Source: JBDRHL01 sp043816955
Lineage (GTDB): Bacteria > Planctomycetota > Phycisphaerae > Sedimentisphaerales > CAYZTY01
DNA: 36,167 nucleotides
Direction: 5' to 3'
NCBI GenBank assembly: GCA_043816955.1
Contig: JBDRHL010000197.1
Span: 1-36,167, forward strand
Part shown: in pieces, positions 22,701 through 31,362 of the stretch
Numbering within the stretch: position 1 is the stretch's first letter
How the letters are laid out: the number at the start of each line of letters is the position of its first letter
The notes under the pieces: generated by a model
Seen by the model: only the letters and a program-made list of their open reading frames with translations
Database searches by the model: none
Told to the model about the DNA's origin: nothing
Made by a program: the position numbers and the translations under genes

Positions 22701-25700
22701 GAAAATACTAAATATGTTGAGGGTTTGCTTGATGAAAAAATTGTGTGGATTGGTGCAGCTTTCGACGAAAAACTCAGTCATTGTGATATCAGAATCGGTG
22801 TTTGCTGGGGTGACTGGAAAAACAATTATAGATATGAAACCGATCAACCCAACGATGAAGTAGAATGGGCAACCTTCAAAAACGTCTCACTCAAGCCAAA
22901 CTTCAAAACCAATGTCCAAATCGAAGTTGAAAATCAAAACGAGACTCAGAAATCTAAAGATGATTTGGCTGCTGAACTTGTACGAAACGTCCGAACCAGC
23001 GAGCAATGGATTCACAAAATCGATAGTTTATATCTCCGTCTCGAAAGAACATGGGCAAAACATGCTGAACCGGAAGAAAAATTCGAATCCACAGATGAAA
23101 GCACAACAGCAAGCTCCCCCCCGACAGCAGCAAAAGACGTCTACGAATATGTCATTGCTCCGAATCGACTGAGGTTCCTGAGCTTGAGAAAAGGTCAATT
23201 GGAGTTGCGCATCTGGGATGGAAATGAAACTTCGTACTTTGAAAAGTATCCGACGGGAGCAACATTTGTTCTCTCTAACTCTCCGGACAGGATTTTTGCC
23301 AGAGAGATCAGCGGCCTCAATTGGCTGAGATCACAACCGCATTCTTTTTGGTGGAATCCGTTTGATCCGAACGAACTGATGGATTTCTATGGCAGGCCCG
23401 AGGATTTCCATATTAAGGGCGAAAAAAAATATCACGGAATTAATTGTTACCTGCTGGAATATCAAAAGCCCGACTCCAATCTAAGTTTTCATTGGTACGT
23501 TGGCAGGCAGGATGGATTGTTATACGGCATCACCAGTTTGAGAGAAGGCAGGCCGCGTTTAGAGAACTGGACCTTGGATTATAAAGAAGTAGCCGGAGGA
23601 TGTTTGCTGCCGAGAACTCAGGGCCACCAGTTCTTCGAGTGGGACGAAAATACAAACTCCTCTGTTGTTACATCACGAAGCGACCTCAAAGTAACTGAAG
23701 TTTGGGTGAACAAAGACTTGGACGATGACTTATTCAGGATTCAGTTTGGACAAGACCAGAATGATCTACAGCCGGCGTTCAGTTTGGCTCAAATACTCCT
23801 TAAGCTAGATAAAGCTGTTCAACAGTATCTCAACACACATGACGACAAATACCCCGGCAATCTCACTGAGCTTCAGCCGTTACTTGATCCGGATAGCTTT
23901 TCGCTTATTACTGAAAGAATCGAATATCTTGGTGATAGGAAGCATCTTAGAATTCATCCCTCCCAGATTCTGATCCTTGCTTACGACAGGAAGATGCTTG
24001 AACAGCAAAATAATACGAACGTTCTGTTCGACGATGGCAGAATCGAATTCATGTCAGCCGAAAAGTTCAAAGGAATTCAGAAATGCGAGCTTAACAAAAC
24101 CCCTGCTGGCCAGGCTGAGATTGAGAAAAAGGATAACAAAAAAATAGTAAGCACTGTGTGCAGATTGCCTGAAACAGACAGATTTGCCTTGGAAGGGCAG
24201 CAGGGCGAACAGGGGACTTTGTCAGGCATCGTGGTCGATGAATCAGGCAAGCCCATGGAAGGCGTCCTGGTAGATGTCTGGACGTGGTATCCGGGGAATG
24301 AAACCCACACCGGGCCCGACGGAAAATTTTCCATCAGCGGTTTTGAACCCGAGCAGAAGACGGTAGAAGTACGATTCAGCAAAGAAGGCTTTTCGCCAAG
24401 ATATATATTCAGACAGCCGCTTGGAATAAAAAACGTCAAGGTCATATTGAACGATAATACCTACTTTGAAGGAAAAATCACAGGCCCGGATGGCCGGCCG
24501 GCAGCAAACGCTGTTATTAAAGCAATCGCGGGACCAAAACAGGCCGAAGGAGTTGTAATTGGCGAAGTGCTGACACAATGCAGAACCGATGAAAAGGGTA
24601 ATTTCAGACTTTATGTTCAGCCGGATAGTTATGACATAAAAATAAGAGCAGATAAAGGCTTGGCGAGATTGTCAAATGTTGTCATAGCAGATGATGAAGC
24701 CAAAAAACTGTCGGTTATACTGAATGAAGGGATTACTTTTAAGGCGAAAGTTATTGACAGCGAAACCGACCGGCCCATTAAAGGCCTTAGGCTTTTTCAC
24801 TGGAAGTATCCGGAGATTGAAAGCGTATCAGATTCCAATGGTCTAATACAAATCCCTGAAATGCAGGCAGGTAGTTTCGATTTCCTGGTCGATTCCAAAG
24901 ATTACTGCCGATGGTGGTCACAGGAATGTATAAGCGAATGGAATCGTTACAGAATAGACGATGAAAAGACCGGCTGGCAAAGAAATTTTGACTATCTTGA
25001 TTTTGATATCAGCGATGATCTGGGCCAGGTTACAATTATTGCGGAAAAAGGAGTAAAAATAAAAGGCAAAGCTTTGGACCCGGATGGCAATGCTGTCAAA
25101 GGCGCGACAGTTACTCTTGCAAGGACAGGCAGCGGCAATTCGCTCACCGGCGATACGAGGTATAGCTTTACAACCGATGATGACGGCAATTTCGAAATGA
25201 TGGCACCCGCAGGCAAAGACGCCGAATATAATCTGCTTGTGCATGACGGAAAGTATGAGCAGTGGCGCAACTGGGCAAATGGTGTTTTGCCGCCCATAAA
25301 GACTGTGCCGGGCGAAACCGTCGAAAACATTGTAATCAGGCTCAACACACCCGCGACAGTGAAAGGCCGGGTTATCAATGAAAACGGCAGCCCTCTGCCG
25401 AATCATAAGGTGCGCGCCCACGCATTCGATAAGCTCGGCAATCGCTACTACGATCCGGCTGCCAGGACAGATGAAGAAGGTAATTTTGAGATTAAATTTA
25501 TAAGACCCGGCAAACACTATATCCAGGCATACCCTTTCTGGCTTACAGCAGAACAGGCCCCAGCCGATACTACTAAAGTAGTCGAAGTAGAACCGGCCCA
25601 AACCATAGAAGGCATCGAACTAACCACCCGGCAAACCCCTATAAACAGCCGCATAACTACTAAACCACCCAAGGATCAATCGATAAGACAAAACCCTGCC

Positions 25701-28028
25701 GAACAAACCGAGGATAATGGCTGGCTTATTAAAAAGCAGGCTGTTAATGGCGAGCAGACAGACACGCAGACACAGATTACCATAGAAGCAAAAGTTTTTT
25801 CGACCGCCTTGAAAAATAAAGCGATGAGGGACTTTCTAAGGGAAAAATTAAAAATTGATGGTGTTTCAGAGGACCAGTTCTGGGTTTCTCCCCTCGCACT
25901 AACAGATGATCAGTCAAACGAGTTCTGCGAATGGATGAAATCTGCAATTGGCACAACCGTACTTACCAGCCCGAAGGTGAGAGTTTTTGATGGCGAGAAA
26001 ACTGAAATGAGTGTAACCAGCAGGCCCGAGCCTTCGACAGGTTATACAGGACAAACACCAAAAAAACAATACGCCACCGGCGTGGAATTTGAATTCACAC
26101 CCCGGCTGCGAAAAGATAAAAGCCTTGTTCTCCTGAACATAAAATTCAAAAAGACAGATCTCGCACGATTTCCGGAAAAAGCAGATAAATCAGGCAACAA
26201 AACAGACGCTCCCGCCCTCGATATCGAATCGGTAAACACAGTTATATCGGTCCCGCAGGCCAGATGCATGCTTATCCCCGTATGTGGTATGCAGTCCGCC
26301 GCAGAAGATGAACACGACAAAGACAGACAAACTATTCTACTGGTTAAAACGAACATAGACACCAAACCCGAAAAACCCCCAGTGCAAACTGAAATTAAAA
26401 ATAATGAATATCAAAAACGGTATTTTGTAACAGTTGTTGCAGGTGAAAATGATATAACCTTTAACGATAGCAAAATAACCGAGGATCAACTCGAAAGTAT
26501 GTTGGAGAATATTCCGAACAGAGAGAGTACTGTTTTTGAAGTTGCATTTGAGCCTAACATTTGGCCAAAATCAGAGCCACAGCGTACCGAATGGCTTAAA
26601 CAAAACAAGTTGTTCTTGGAAATCGGCAAATTAACCAAGAAACTGGGCTTTGAATATTTAAGCGTCGTTGGCCCTGATTACCCTGCTTCAAGGCGTGGTC
26701 CTGTTTCGATAAGGTTTGAAGATAAGCTCGAAATAAACAAAGAAATACTTGTTGGGCTGCAATCCTTTGAAGAAAAGCCTTTGCTTTTTATTAGGTCAGC
26801 AGAGTTCATAAAAAACAAAGGTGAAATTAATGCCACATTGAAGGTGGCCGTTACATCATGGCCGAAAAAAAGATGGGAAATAGGTGTCAGACTATTGGAT
26901 GAACAAGGCCACCAGATTGATTCGGTTGTAAAAACATTCGAAAACTCAGGTATAGTTTTAAGAGAAGCCCTTACCAGTTGGCCAAATTTGCAGTTTTCCT
27001 TTGGTGAAGTCGATTTATCCTATGCCAAAAAGTTTGAAGTTAAGCTAAGGGAATTTGAAAACATTTCTACTGAAGAATCAAACAACGCCGCGGAGCAGGT
27101 TAAAACAGTCGAAATGCCCATTGGAGTTGGCGAAAAAGATACGGAACTATGTTACGTCTTTAGTTTCGCAGAAGAAAAACTTATATCACTCAAAATGACA
27201 TATGAAGGGCTGAGTGAAAAAGAACAATCCGACCGTATCTTTCAGGAAATTTTCAATAGTGGTGCCGATATCGGCCTGCTGCATAAGGACGATGTGGATG
27301 TATTCAATTCTGGATTAATCACCAAAGTACCTTTCGGCGATTTTTCTGCCGTTACAAACGCGCCGTTAGAAAAACTTGTTGCTCATATACGTGCCGTTGA
27401 TATCTCTGAACCCAGAGAAATGTTTAGGGTTCCATCATTTCGGAATGAAACCGTTGAAAATGGTCAAATAGCAGTTATCTTAACAGGCAAAGGTAAAGTA
27501 GTTGCAATACAAGGCGGACAATTTGACGCAAAATCCAAAAAACGTGAATTACAATACATCATCTTGGGTCAAGTTGACATCAACAATCTCCCAGAGCCAC
27601 AATTCCTAGTAGAAACAGGGAAGTGGACTCCTAATGGAATGGTTGGCGAAGCGGCTCAAGCATTGGCAAGAGACGATTTAATGAAGGCGCAATTTTTGGC
27701 GAGACATGCGGCCGAGCTTCAGCCAGAGCTTGCAGACGCGTTTCTAATTCAAGGAATGGTTTATGCAAAGACAGATGTATATGATAAGACTCAAACATGT
27801 TACGAAAAAGCCCTGGAACTCTACAAAGCAGCGAACAATTTTGGCCGTCAGTCATTAGTTTTAAAACTACTCAGACGTGATTCGGAAACTGAAGCAATAG
27901 GTTCTAAGATTGAAGCTAAAACAAAAGAACCGATTCCAGCCATTCACAATGGCGACTTAAAGCCAATGGACTTTATTTTGCCAGCAGAAAAACCAGCTGA
28001 ACAGGTTGAAGGGGACAAGAGGAATTAA
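19758..28028 (+). CDS. Giant M56-derived sensor, mosaic 2756-residue protein
   Basis: The frame opens with the missing M56 part: WFNPLLWLIRKQLQNLRELCCDA, with the third zinc ligand E25. A TM follows at about 92-112, after which the chain is predicted to be periplasmic. Modules by eye: carboxypeptidase-regulatory-like (about 118-208); HEAT-like helices (216-505); double Clp_N-like region (556-695); two tandem copies of an FFKxNYxDxTARKTIxW module (718-878); a domain around ELVGVCEHPSQGKQWW (886-1048); a LolA-like domain (1068-1330); a prepilin/DUF1559-like stretch (DDKYPGNLTELQPL, VLFDDGRIEFM, 1341-1441); several carboxypeptidase-regulatory-like domains (1485-1961); a secretin-like domain (2005-2203, TVLTSPKVRVFDG, ATGVEFEFTPRLRKD); further unknown domains; and TPR-like helices (2628-2701). 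The frame has no internal stop over 8.2 kb, so it is under selection or recent. The penicillin-binding sensor of true BlaR1 is absent. Confidence 0.8.
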   Translation: MTLQIAYWFNPLLWLIRKQLQNLRELCCDATVAKILREKTPQYRETLLETARQLLAEPVDPGLGLLGLFENSNWLLHRLHWLEKKTWKHQPLRVAAVFTLVCLMAACVMPMTKFDPGPPAFTIRGAVTDAETGLPIAGAKVGDVEKYAEGKQCTTTDSNGHYEYKTWYEEHGVKAEANGYKLQLKGFNTKLFGSEKEKVIDFELTPERAEREWISASPNEDLSAEIRNILSLAMSEARIQTFRKTDFQELRKKYGYELVPYLLEYIGNEHPNVRWHAYVNIWALGKFSKDVSERQKVVDILTEGLTDETNLVKQSIPKWLLSFQKQDFSVKSREILSQLIALDEPDRRAVHFKGLILVVGVADLKSELSRLEQIIDQEKAQKRNHPLKSEGHVYWNALRARARMGIKEDILRCVETIESCKDEQQIVTQFLNELSYIRQPEIVEYIHRYLVSDKRVPPVKTGTLGTYYYQYAADALAEMLVDFPVKKYVGGYSKEEIEQCRKWMSKQKTWDIIGINPPSRELSTGEDIPNKDTDVQIDSETIENAEKLEFKATLPNSVTVVTVEQVMKQADREARLLNHEYIGTEHLLLALTTEKFGLVPEAFEECGFDRDKIHDELMKVVKPGYEPVKKRRLSKTPRAKKALEFAAEEAKTLNSDTVKAEHVLLGLMRVEDGVAAQVLMNLGLDFEKTRQLIIPKLTSDPAGSNPDFQLHPEITDPNLFSRLQNLVEVFFKHNYHDITARKTIRWEIPAVDANGNMSIRYKYEAVIWDKDKIITDQLFVFDKDGKLLSYDKISPYPVGSEQWLREHVGEFFKNNYRDVTARKTIEWGDPQQNEDSSYSIRYKYGATIWDKDTIVANQVFTFGKDGKFISAENLEGFPQKAEAPNEFKATLPNGITVELVGVCEHPSQGKQWWRPDGSLLEEAPYDDDFGRAFPRDGDKGYKFAVKYSGMAGKEVDAKIIPTDFKTTNGGALFNTSEKNGKENTKYVEGLLDEKIVWIGAAFDEKLSHCDIRIGVCWGDWKNNYRYETDQPNDEVEWATFKNVSLKPNFKTNVQIEVENQNETQKSKDDLAAELVRNVRTSEQWIHKIDSLYLRLERTWAKHAEPEEKFESTDESTTASSPPTAAKDVYEYVIAPNRLRFLSLRKGQLELRIWDGNETSYFEKYPTGATFVLSNSPDRIFAREISGLNWLRSQPHSFWWNPFDPNELMDFYGRPEDFHIKGEKKYHGINCYLLEYQKPDSNLSFHWYVGRQDGLLYGITSLREGRPRLENWTLDYKEVAGGCLLPRTQGHQFFEWDENTNSSVVTSRSDLKVTEVWVNKDLDDDLFRIQFGQDQNDLQPAFSLAQILLKLDKAVQQYLNTHDDKYPGNLTELQPLLDPDSFSLITERIEYLGDRKHLRIHPSQILILAYDRKMLEQQNNTNVLFDDGRIEFMSAEKFKGIQKCELNKTPAGQAEIEKKDNKKIVSTVCRLPETDRFALEGQQGEQGTLSGIVVDESGKPMEGVLVDVWTWYPGNETHTGPDGKFSISGFEPEQKTVEVRFSKEGFSPRYIFRQPLGIKNVKVILNDNTYFEGKITGPDGRPAANAVIKAIAGPKQAEGVVIGEVLTQCRTDEKGNFRLYVQPDSYDIKIRADKGLARLSNVVIADDEAKKLSVILNEGITFKAKVIDSETDRPIKGLRLFHWKYPEIESVSDSNGLIQIPEMQAGSFDFLVDSKDYCRWWSQECISEWNRYRIDDEKTGWQRNFDYLDFDISDDLGQVTIIAEKGVKIKGKALDPDGNAVKGATVTLARTGSGNSLTGDTRYSFTTDDDGNFEMMAPAGKDAEYNLLVHDGKYEQWRNWANGVLPPIKTVPGETVENIVIRLNTPATVKGRVINENGSPLPNHKVRAHAFDKLGNRYYDPAARTDEEGNFEIKFIRPGKHYIQAYPFWLTAEQAPADTTKVVEVEPAQTIEGIELTTRQTPINSRITTKPPKDQSIRQNPAEQTEDNGWLIKKQAVNGEQTDTQTQITIEAKVFSTALKNKAMRDFLREKLKIDGVSEDQFWVSPLALTDDQSNEFCEWMKSAIGTTVLTSPKVRVFDGEKTEMSVTSRPEPSTGYTGQTPKKQYATGVEFEFTPRLRKDKSLVLLNIKFKKTDLARFPEKADKSGNKTDAPALDIESVNTVISVPQARCMLIPVCGMQSAAEDEHDKDRQTILLVKTNIDTKPEKPPVQTEIKNNEYQKRYFVTVVAGENDITFNDSKITEDQLESMLENIPNRESTVFEVAFEPNIWPKSEPQRTEWLKQNKLFLEIGKLTKKLGFEYLSVVGPDYPASRRGPVSIRFEDKLEINKEILVGLQSFEEKPLLFIRSAEFIKNKGEINATLKVAVTSWPKKRWEIGVRLLDEQGHQIDSVVKTFENSGIVLREALTSWPNLQFSFGEVDLSYAKKFEVKLREFENISTEESNNAAEQVKTVEMPIGVGEKDTELCYVFSFAEEKLISLKMTYEGLSEKEQSDRIFQEIFNSGADIGLLHKDDVDVFNSGLITKVPFGDFSAVTNAPLEKLVAHIRAVDISEPREMFRVPSFRNETVENGQIAVILTGKGKVVAIQGGQFDAKSKKRELQYIILGQVDINNLPEPQFLVETGKWTPNGMVGEAAQALARDDLMKAQFLARHAAELQPELADAFLIQGMVYAKTDVYDKTQTCYEKALELYKAANNFGRQSLVLKLLRRDSETEAIGSKIEAKTKEPIPAIHNGDLKPMDFILPAEKPAEQVEGDKRN

Positions 28029-28129
28029 GAAGGGGCAGAAAATAAAACAATCTCGTGAAGTGATTCCCAATCCCCATCAGCACCCGACTTTCAGGCCGGC
28101 CGGTTCCTTTGTTTGATAAATTAGGTTTT

Positions 28130-28313
28130 TGGTACTACCACATTAAGGTGGTATGAAACTTTGGCCTTATCGAGCAATTTAAGGCCATTTTGGAGAATTG
28201 TAATCGTTAAATTTCCATAATATTAGGAAAATGTTCGATTAACAGAATAACCAAAATGCCTTTTTGATGCTGATAACGCGGTTTTTCCTTACCAATATCA
28301 TGAGGTAGTACCA
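28130..28313. mobile_element. MITE-like element with terminal inverted repeats and target duplication
   Basis: The 14-bp ends TGGTACTACCACAT (28130-28143) and ATGAGGTAGTACCA (28300-28313) are inverted repeats with one mismatch. Outside them the direct repeat GGTTTT occurs at 28124-28129 and 28314-28319 (seven bases if the shared T is counted), as expected for a target-site duplication. The 184-bp interior has no ORF. A second small hairpin (TACCAC/GTGGTA, 28136-28153) lies in the left end. Confidence 0.55.
28162..28191 (+). terminator. Terminator-like hairpin inside the MITE-like element
   Basis: The 8-bp arms TGGCCTTA (28162-28169) and TAAGGCCA (28180-28187) have a 10-nt loop and are followed by TTTT. 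It is the best candidate terminator for the blaI-M56 operon, 130 bp past its last stop. Confidence 0.45.
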
Positions 28314-28407
28314 GGTTTTTCAACATTCCATCTTCTTTACATGTTTTCCGGAGAGGAGAAAAAATCTTCCCTCACCATCATCGCTATTACCACACCCCCA
28401 GCAATCT

Positions 28408-28681
28408 ATGAAACCTCTTAAATCTGAAAATGGGCATTGGCATAAAGAGCCCAAGGCATTTTCAAAGCTCGGCTACTACTGGGACAGCAACAACTTCAGC
28501 CAGGCAAAATACGATGGTGAGGATAAAGTTGATTATTACCTCGGCGACGGTGTATCGCCTGACAGCCAGAACTGGGGCCTGGCGGCTGCAAAAGGATCAG
28601 CTTACCCCTGTGATAGCTGAAAAACTCAGAAAACTTGCAGCTACATACGGACGGGTCAGGCAATCCCCTGATGGCAGATAA
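28408..28681 (+). pseudogene. Broken gene fragment
   Basis: One frame (from 28408) reads KLGYYWDSNNFSQAKYDGED and continues to about NWGLAAAK. The next frame carries on with a plausible protein tail, LTPVIAEKLRKLAATYGR, ending at 28681. A single +1 shift near 28595 would join them. No ribosome site precedes the ATG, so this is probably the 3' remnant of a lost gene. The family was not recognised. Confidence 0.3.
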
Positions 28682-28706
28682 CACCAGAAAGTCCCAATCT
28701 GCGAAG

Positions 28707-28734
28707 TTGCCACAGACCGATACTTCGCTATAAT
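28707..28734 (+). promoter_or_regulatory. hemB promoter
   Basis: TTGCCA (28707-28712) and a perfect TATAAT (28729-28734) are 16 bp apart, 63 nt before the hemB start. Confidence 0.55.
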
Positions 28735-28797
28735 GGGTAGGTGCAAAGAGCTGCCAAAGTGAAACTTTACGTTTTTTATGTGAGGGAGCTTTAACAG

Positions 28798-29778
28798 ATG
28801 GGATTCCCGCAGGTTCGTCTGAGAAGACTTCGAACAAGCCCTGCTATGCGAAGGCTTGTGCGAGAAACAACTGTAAACGTTGATGATTTGGTCTGTCCGT
28901 TGTTCGTGCGCGCGGGACGGGGTATCAGAAAACCTATTAGTTCGATGAAGGATTGTTTTCATTTTTCGCCCGATACTATCGCCGCCGAAGCTGCTGAAGT
29001 CGCCCGTCTGGGAATACCAGCCGTATTACTTTTCGGCCTGCCGGACAAAAAAGATGAAACCGGCGCACAGGCCTGGGCGCATGATGGGCCGGTGCCTCAA
29101 GCCATCAGAGAAATTAAAAAAGCTGTGCCCCAGTTGCTTGTTGCAGCGGATGTGTGTCTGTGCAGCTATACTCAAAGCGGCCATTGCGGTGTCGTGAAAA
29201 ACGGCAGAATAGATAATGATTCCACCTGCCGGCTTCTTGGCAAAGTAGCGGTATCACATGCACAGGCAGGGGCGGATATCGTCGCTCCTTCGGATATGAT
29301 GGATGGAAGGATCGGTTATATTCGAAACGCCTTGGAGGAGAAGGGATTTTGTGATACAGCCGTTATGGCATACTCCGCCAAATACGCATCGGCATTCTAC
29401 GGACCCTTCCGGGACGCTGCCGATTCGGCTCCCGCCTTTGGTGATCGAAGAACATACCAGATGGATTTTGCTCAATCAAATCAGGCAATGAGTGAAATAG
29501 CTTTGGATATCGAAGAAGGCGCAGATATAGTGATGATCAAGCCTGCATTAAGTTATCTGGATATAATCTATAGGGCCCGGCACAGATTTGATTGCCCCAT
29601 AGCGGCATATAATGTCAGCGGTGAGTACATGATGATAAATAGTGCTGCCCAGGCGGGCCTGCTTGAGCTGGACTCAGCAATGATGGAAGTGCTTTGTTCG
29701 ATAAAGCGGGCGGGAGCGGATATTATTATTACTTATTTTGCCAAAAAAGCCGCTGAGCTTCTTAAGCGGGGTGTATAA
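28798..29778 (+). CDS. hemB: Porphobilinogen synthase (delta-aminolevulinate dehydratase)
   Basis: HemB condenses two 5-aminolevulinate molecules to porphobilinogen. The 326-residue length is normal. The zinc-site cysteines lie in ADVCLCSYTQSGHCGVV, and the two Schiff-base lysines are K195 (AYSAKYAS) and K248 (VMIKPAL). APSDMMDGRIGYIR and AAYNVSGEYMMI are further signatures. GAGGGAG lies about 9 nt upstream of the ATG. It has its own promoter and converges on hemC with only 9 bp between stops. The other heme genes lie just beyond. Confidence 0.97.
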   Translation: MGFPQVRLRRLRTSPAMRRLVRETTVNVDDLVCPLFVRAGRGIRKPISSMKDCFHFSPDTIAAEAAEVARLGIPAVLLFGLPDKKDETGAQAWAHDGPVPQAIREIKKAVPQLLVAADVCLCSYTQSGHCGVVKNGRIDNDSTCRLLGKVAVSHAQAGADIVAPSDMMDGRIGYIRNALEEKGFCDTAVMAYSAKYASAFYGPFRDAADSAPAFGDRRTYQMDFAQSNQAMSEIALDIEEGADIVMIKPALSYLDIIYRARHRFDCPIAAYNVSGEYMMINSAAQAGLLELDSAMMEVLCSIKRAGADIIITYFAKKAAELLKRGV

Positions 29779-29787
29779 GCCGTATTA

Positions 29788-30717
29788 TCAGCGGTTCTTT
29801 TCAATCGCCGCGATAATTCTCTCTCCTCCGCTATCCAGCAGTTCACAGGCCAGTTGTGCCGCACCGGCCATTGCTTCTTTGACGGACACCGTCTTTGAGC
29901 GTTTTATAAAATTGCTGCCCTGTTCGTCACATATCATGGCGGTAATGGTCATCTGCTCGTTCTCAATCTTTGCATAAGCTCCCAGCGGCACACTGCAGCC
30001 CCCTTGCACAGAGGCGAGTATACACCTTTCAACCTCAGCGGTAATGCGGGAGGGCTTATGGTCCAGTTTCTCGACAAGTTGGGCAAGCTCTTTGTTGTCC
30101 GCGCGTATTTGAAGGGCAAGAGCTCCCTGTGCAGGGGCGGGAAGAAAGTGCTCGCAAGGCAGAATCGCTGAGATTTTTTCGCTCAGTCCAAGTCGATCGA
30201 GACCTGCCTTGGCGACTATGATAGCCTCAATTTGACCTGTGCTGACTTTTTTGACCCTTGTTTCGACATTTCCGCGAAGAGGCACGCATGTAAGATCGGC
30301 TCTCAGATGCTTAACCTGTGCGATGCGGCGCAGACTTGATGTGCCTACCGTTGTTCCGGCAGGCAGTTCAGCGATGGAGCTTGCACGGCACGAGCAGACT
30401 AGGGCATCACAAGGCGACTCTCGTGGCGGCACAGCCGCGATGCAAAGGCCGTCGGTAAGAGCGGTGGGCAGGTCTTTGAAGCTGTGAACAGCCAAATCTG
30501 CCTCGCCGCGCAATAATGCCTTCTCCACCTCGGATGTGAAAAAACCCGCCGATGCGGATTCCTGAAGAAAATCCGACCTGTCCCGGTCCCCTCTGGTCAA
30601 TACTCCAAGCAGGGAAATCCTCACGTCAGGACAAAGCTTTTTCAGCAAATCCCCTGCGTATTCAGACTGAACCACCGCCAGCCGACTTTTCCGTGTCGCT
30701 ATTGTGATGCTTTTCAT
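29788..30717 (-). CDS. hemC: Porphobilinogen deaminase (hydroxymethylbilane synthase)
   Basis: HemC polymerises four porphobilinogens to hydroxymethylbilane on a dipyrromethane cofactor. The 309-residue protein has the N-terminal IATRKSRLAVVQSEYAGDLL, SFKDLPTALTDGL with an active-site Asp region, GTSSLRRIAQ, and the cofactor-binding Cys241 in SVQGGCSVPLGAYA. No strong ribosome site precedes the ATG. It is divergent from the ahb operon and convergent with hemB, so three tetrapyrrole transcripts meet here. Confidence 0.97.
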   Translation of the reverse strand: MKSITIATRKSRLAVVQSEYAGDLLKKLCPDVRISLLGVLTRGDRDRSDFLQESASAGFFTSEVEKALLRGEADLAVHSFKDLPTALTDGLCIAAVPPRESPCDALVCSCRASSIAELPAGTTVGTSSLRRIAQVKHLRADLTCVPLRGNVETRVKKVSTGQIEAIIVAKAGLDRLGLSEKISAILPCEHFLPAPAQGALALQIRADNKELAQLVEKLDHKPSRITAEVERCILASVQGGCSVPLGAYAKIENEQMTITAMICDEQGSNFIKRSKTVSVKEAMAGAAQLACELLDSGGERIIAAIEKNR

Positions 30718-30775
30718 GGAATCTGTCCGGATATCGCTTTACTTGAACTCGTGCGTCTCTTTTTATCATCCCAGG

Positions 30776-30804
30776 TTGAAATTTCAAGCTTAATCCGGTA
30801 TGAT
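30776..30804 (+). promoter_or_regulatory. Promoter of the ahb-hemA operon
   Basis: TTGAAA (30776-30781) and TATGAT (30799-30804) are 17 bp apart, 52 nt before the first start codon. The sequence TTGAAATTTCAA across the -35 box is palindromic and could be a regulator site. Confidence 0.6.
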
Positions 30805-30856
30805 GACCCTTGGTTTTTTGTTTGGCCGGTTTAGGCGATTTTGCGGATGAAGTATT

Positions 30857-31327
30857 ATGACAGAAATTGAACGGCGGATATTACAAATCATTCAGAAAGG
30901 CCTGCCGAGAACTGCAAGCCCTTTTGATGACATGGCTCAGGAAGCCCAAATTAAAACAGATGAGCTTCTGTCCGTTCTGAAAGACTGGAAACAACAGGGT
31001 AAACTCCGCAGGATAGGTGCGGTGATAAACCATTTCAAGGTCGGACCCGCCTGCGGGGCTATGGTTGTCTGGCAGGTCGAGCCGCAGAAATGTGAGCAGA
31101 TCGGCCGAATCTTGGCAAAGTTCACTCAGGTCAGTCATGTCTATGAGCGACAGACTTGTGAGAATTGGCCTTATAATCTCTATACGATGGTGCATGGCAC
31201 CAGCCGTGACAGTCTGACCGATACCGTCGATCGCATGAGCCGCGAATCCGGCCTTTCTGATTTTCGTATTATGTTTACGGAACGGGAACTTAAAAAAACT
31301 CCGCCGGTATATATTACAGAGGAATAA
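30857..31327 (+). CDS. Siroheme decarboxylase subunit, AhbA/AhbB (NirD-like) family
   Basis: AhbA and AhbB together remove two carboxyl groups from siroheme to give 12,18-didecarboxysiroheme. The proteins are relatives of Lrp/AsnC regulators. This 156-residue protein has the N-terminal helix-turn-helix-like part (EIERRILQIIQKGLPR), the family motif LRRIGAVINHFKVG, and VSHVYERQ with NWPYNLYTMVHGTS, which are typical of the enzyme rather than of DNA-binding Lrp proteins. Which of AhbA or AhbB it is cannot be told by eye. Only one such gene is present in the operon, whereas characterised systems use two; the partner must lie elsewhere or this one acts alone. It is 35 bp upstream of hemA. Confidence 0.88.
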   Translation: MTEIERRILQIIQKGLPRTASPFDDMAQEAQIKTDELLSVLKDWKQQGKLRRIGAVINHFKVGPACGAMVVWQVEPQKCEQIGRILAKFTQVSHVYERQTCENWPYNLYTMVHGTSRDSLTDTVDRMSRESGLSDFRIMFTERELKKTPPVYITEE

Positions 31328-31362
31328 TAACAATGTTCTCCCTCCAGATTTGAGTATGGAAA

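Larger units (their letters stand above)
28029..28797. other. Intergenic region between the giant sensor and hemB
   Basis: It holds a MITE-like element, a terminator-like hairpin, a broken gene fragment and the hemB promoter, all listed separately. The remaining bases (28029-28123, 28321-28407) show nothing recognisable. Confidence 0.5.
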
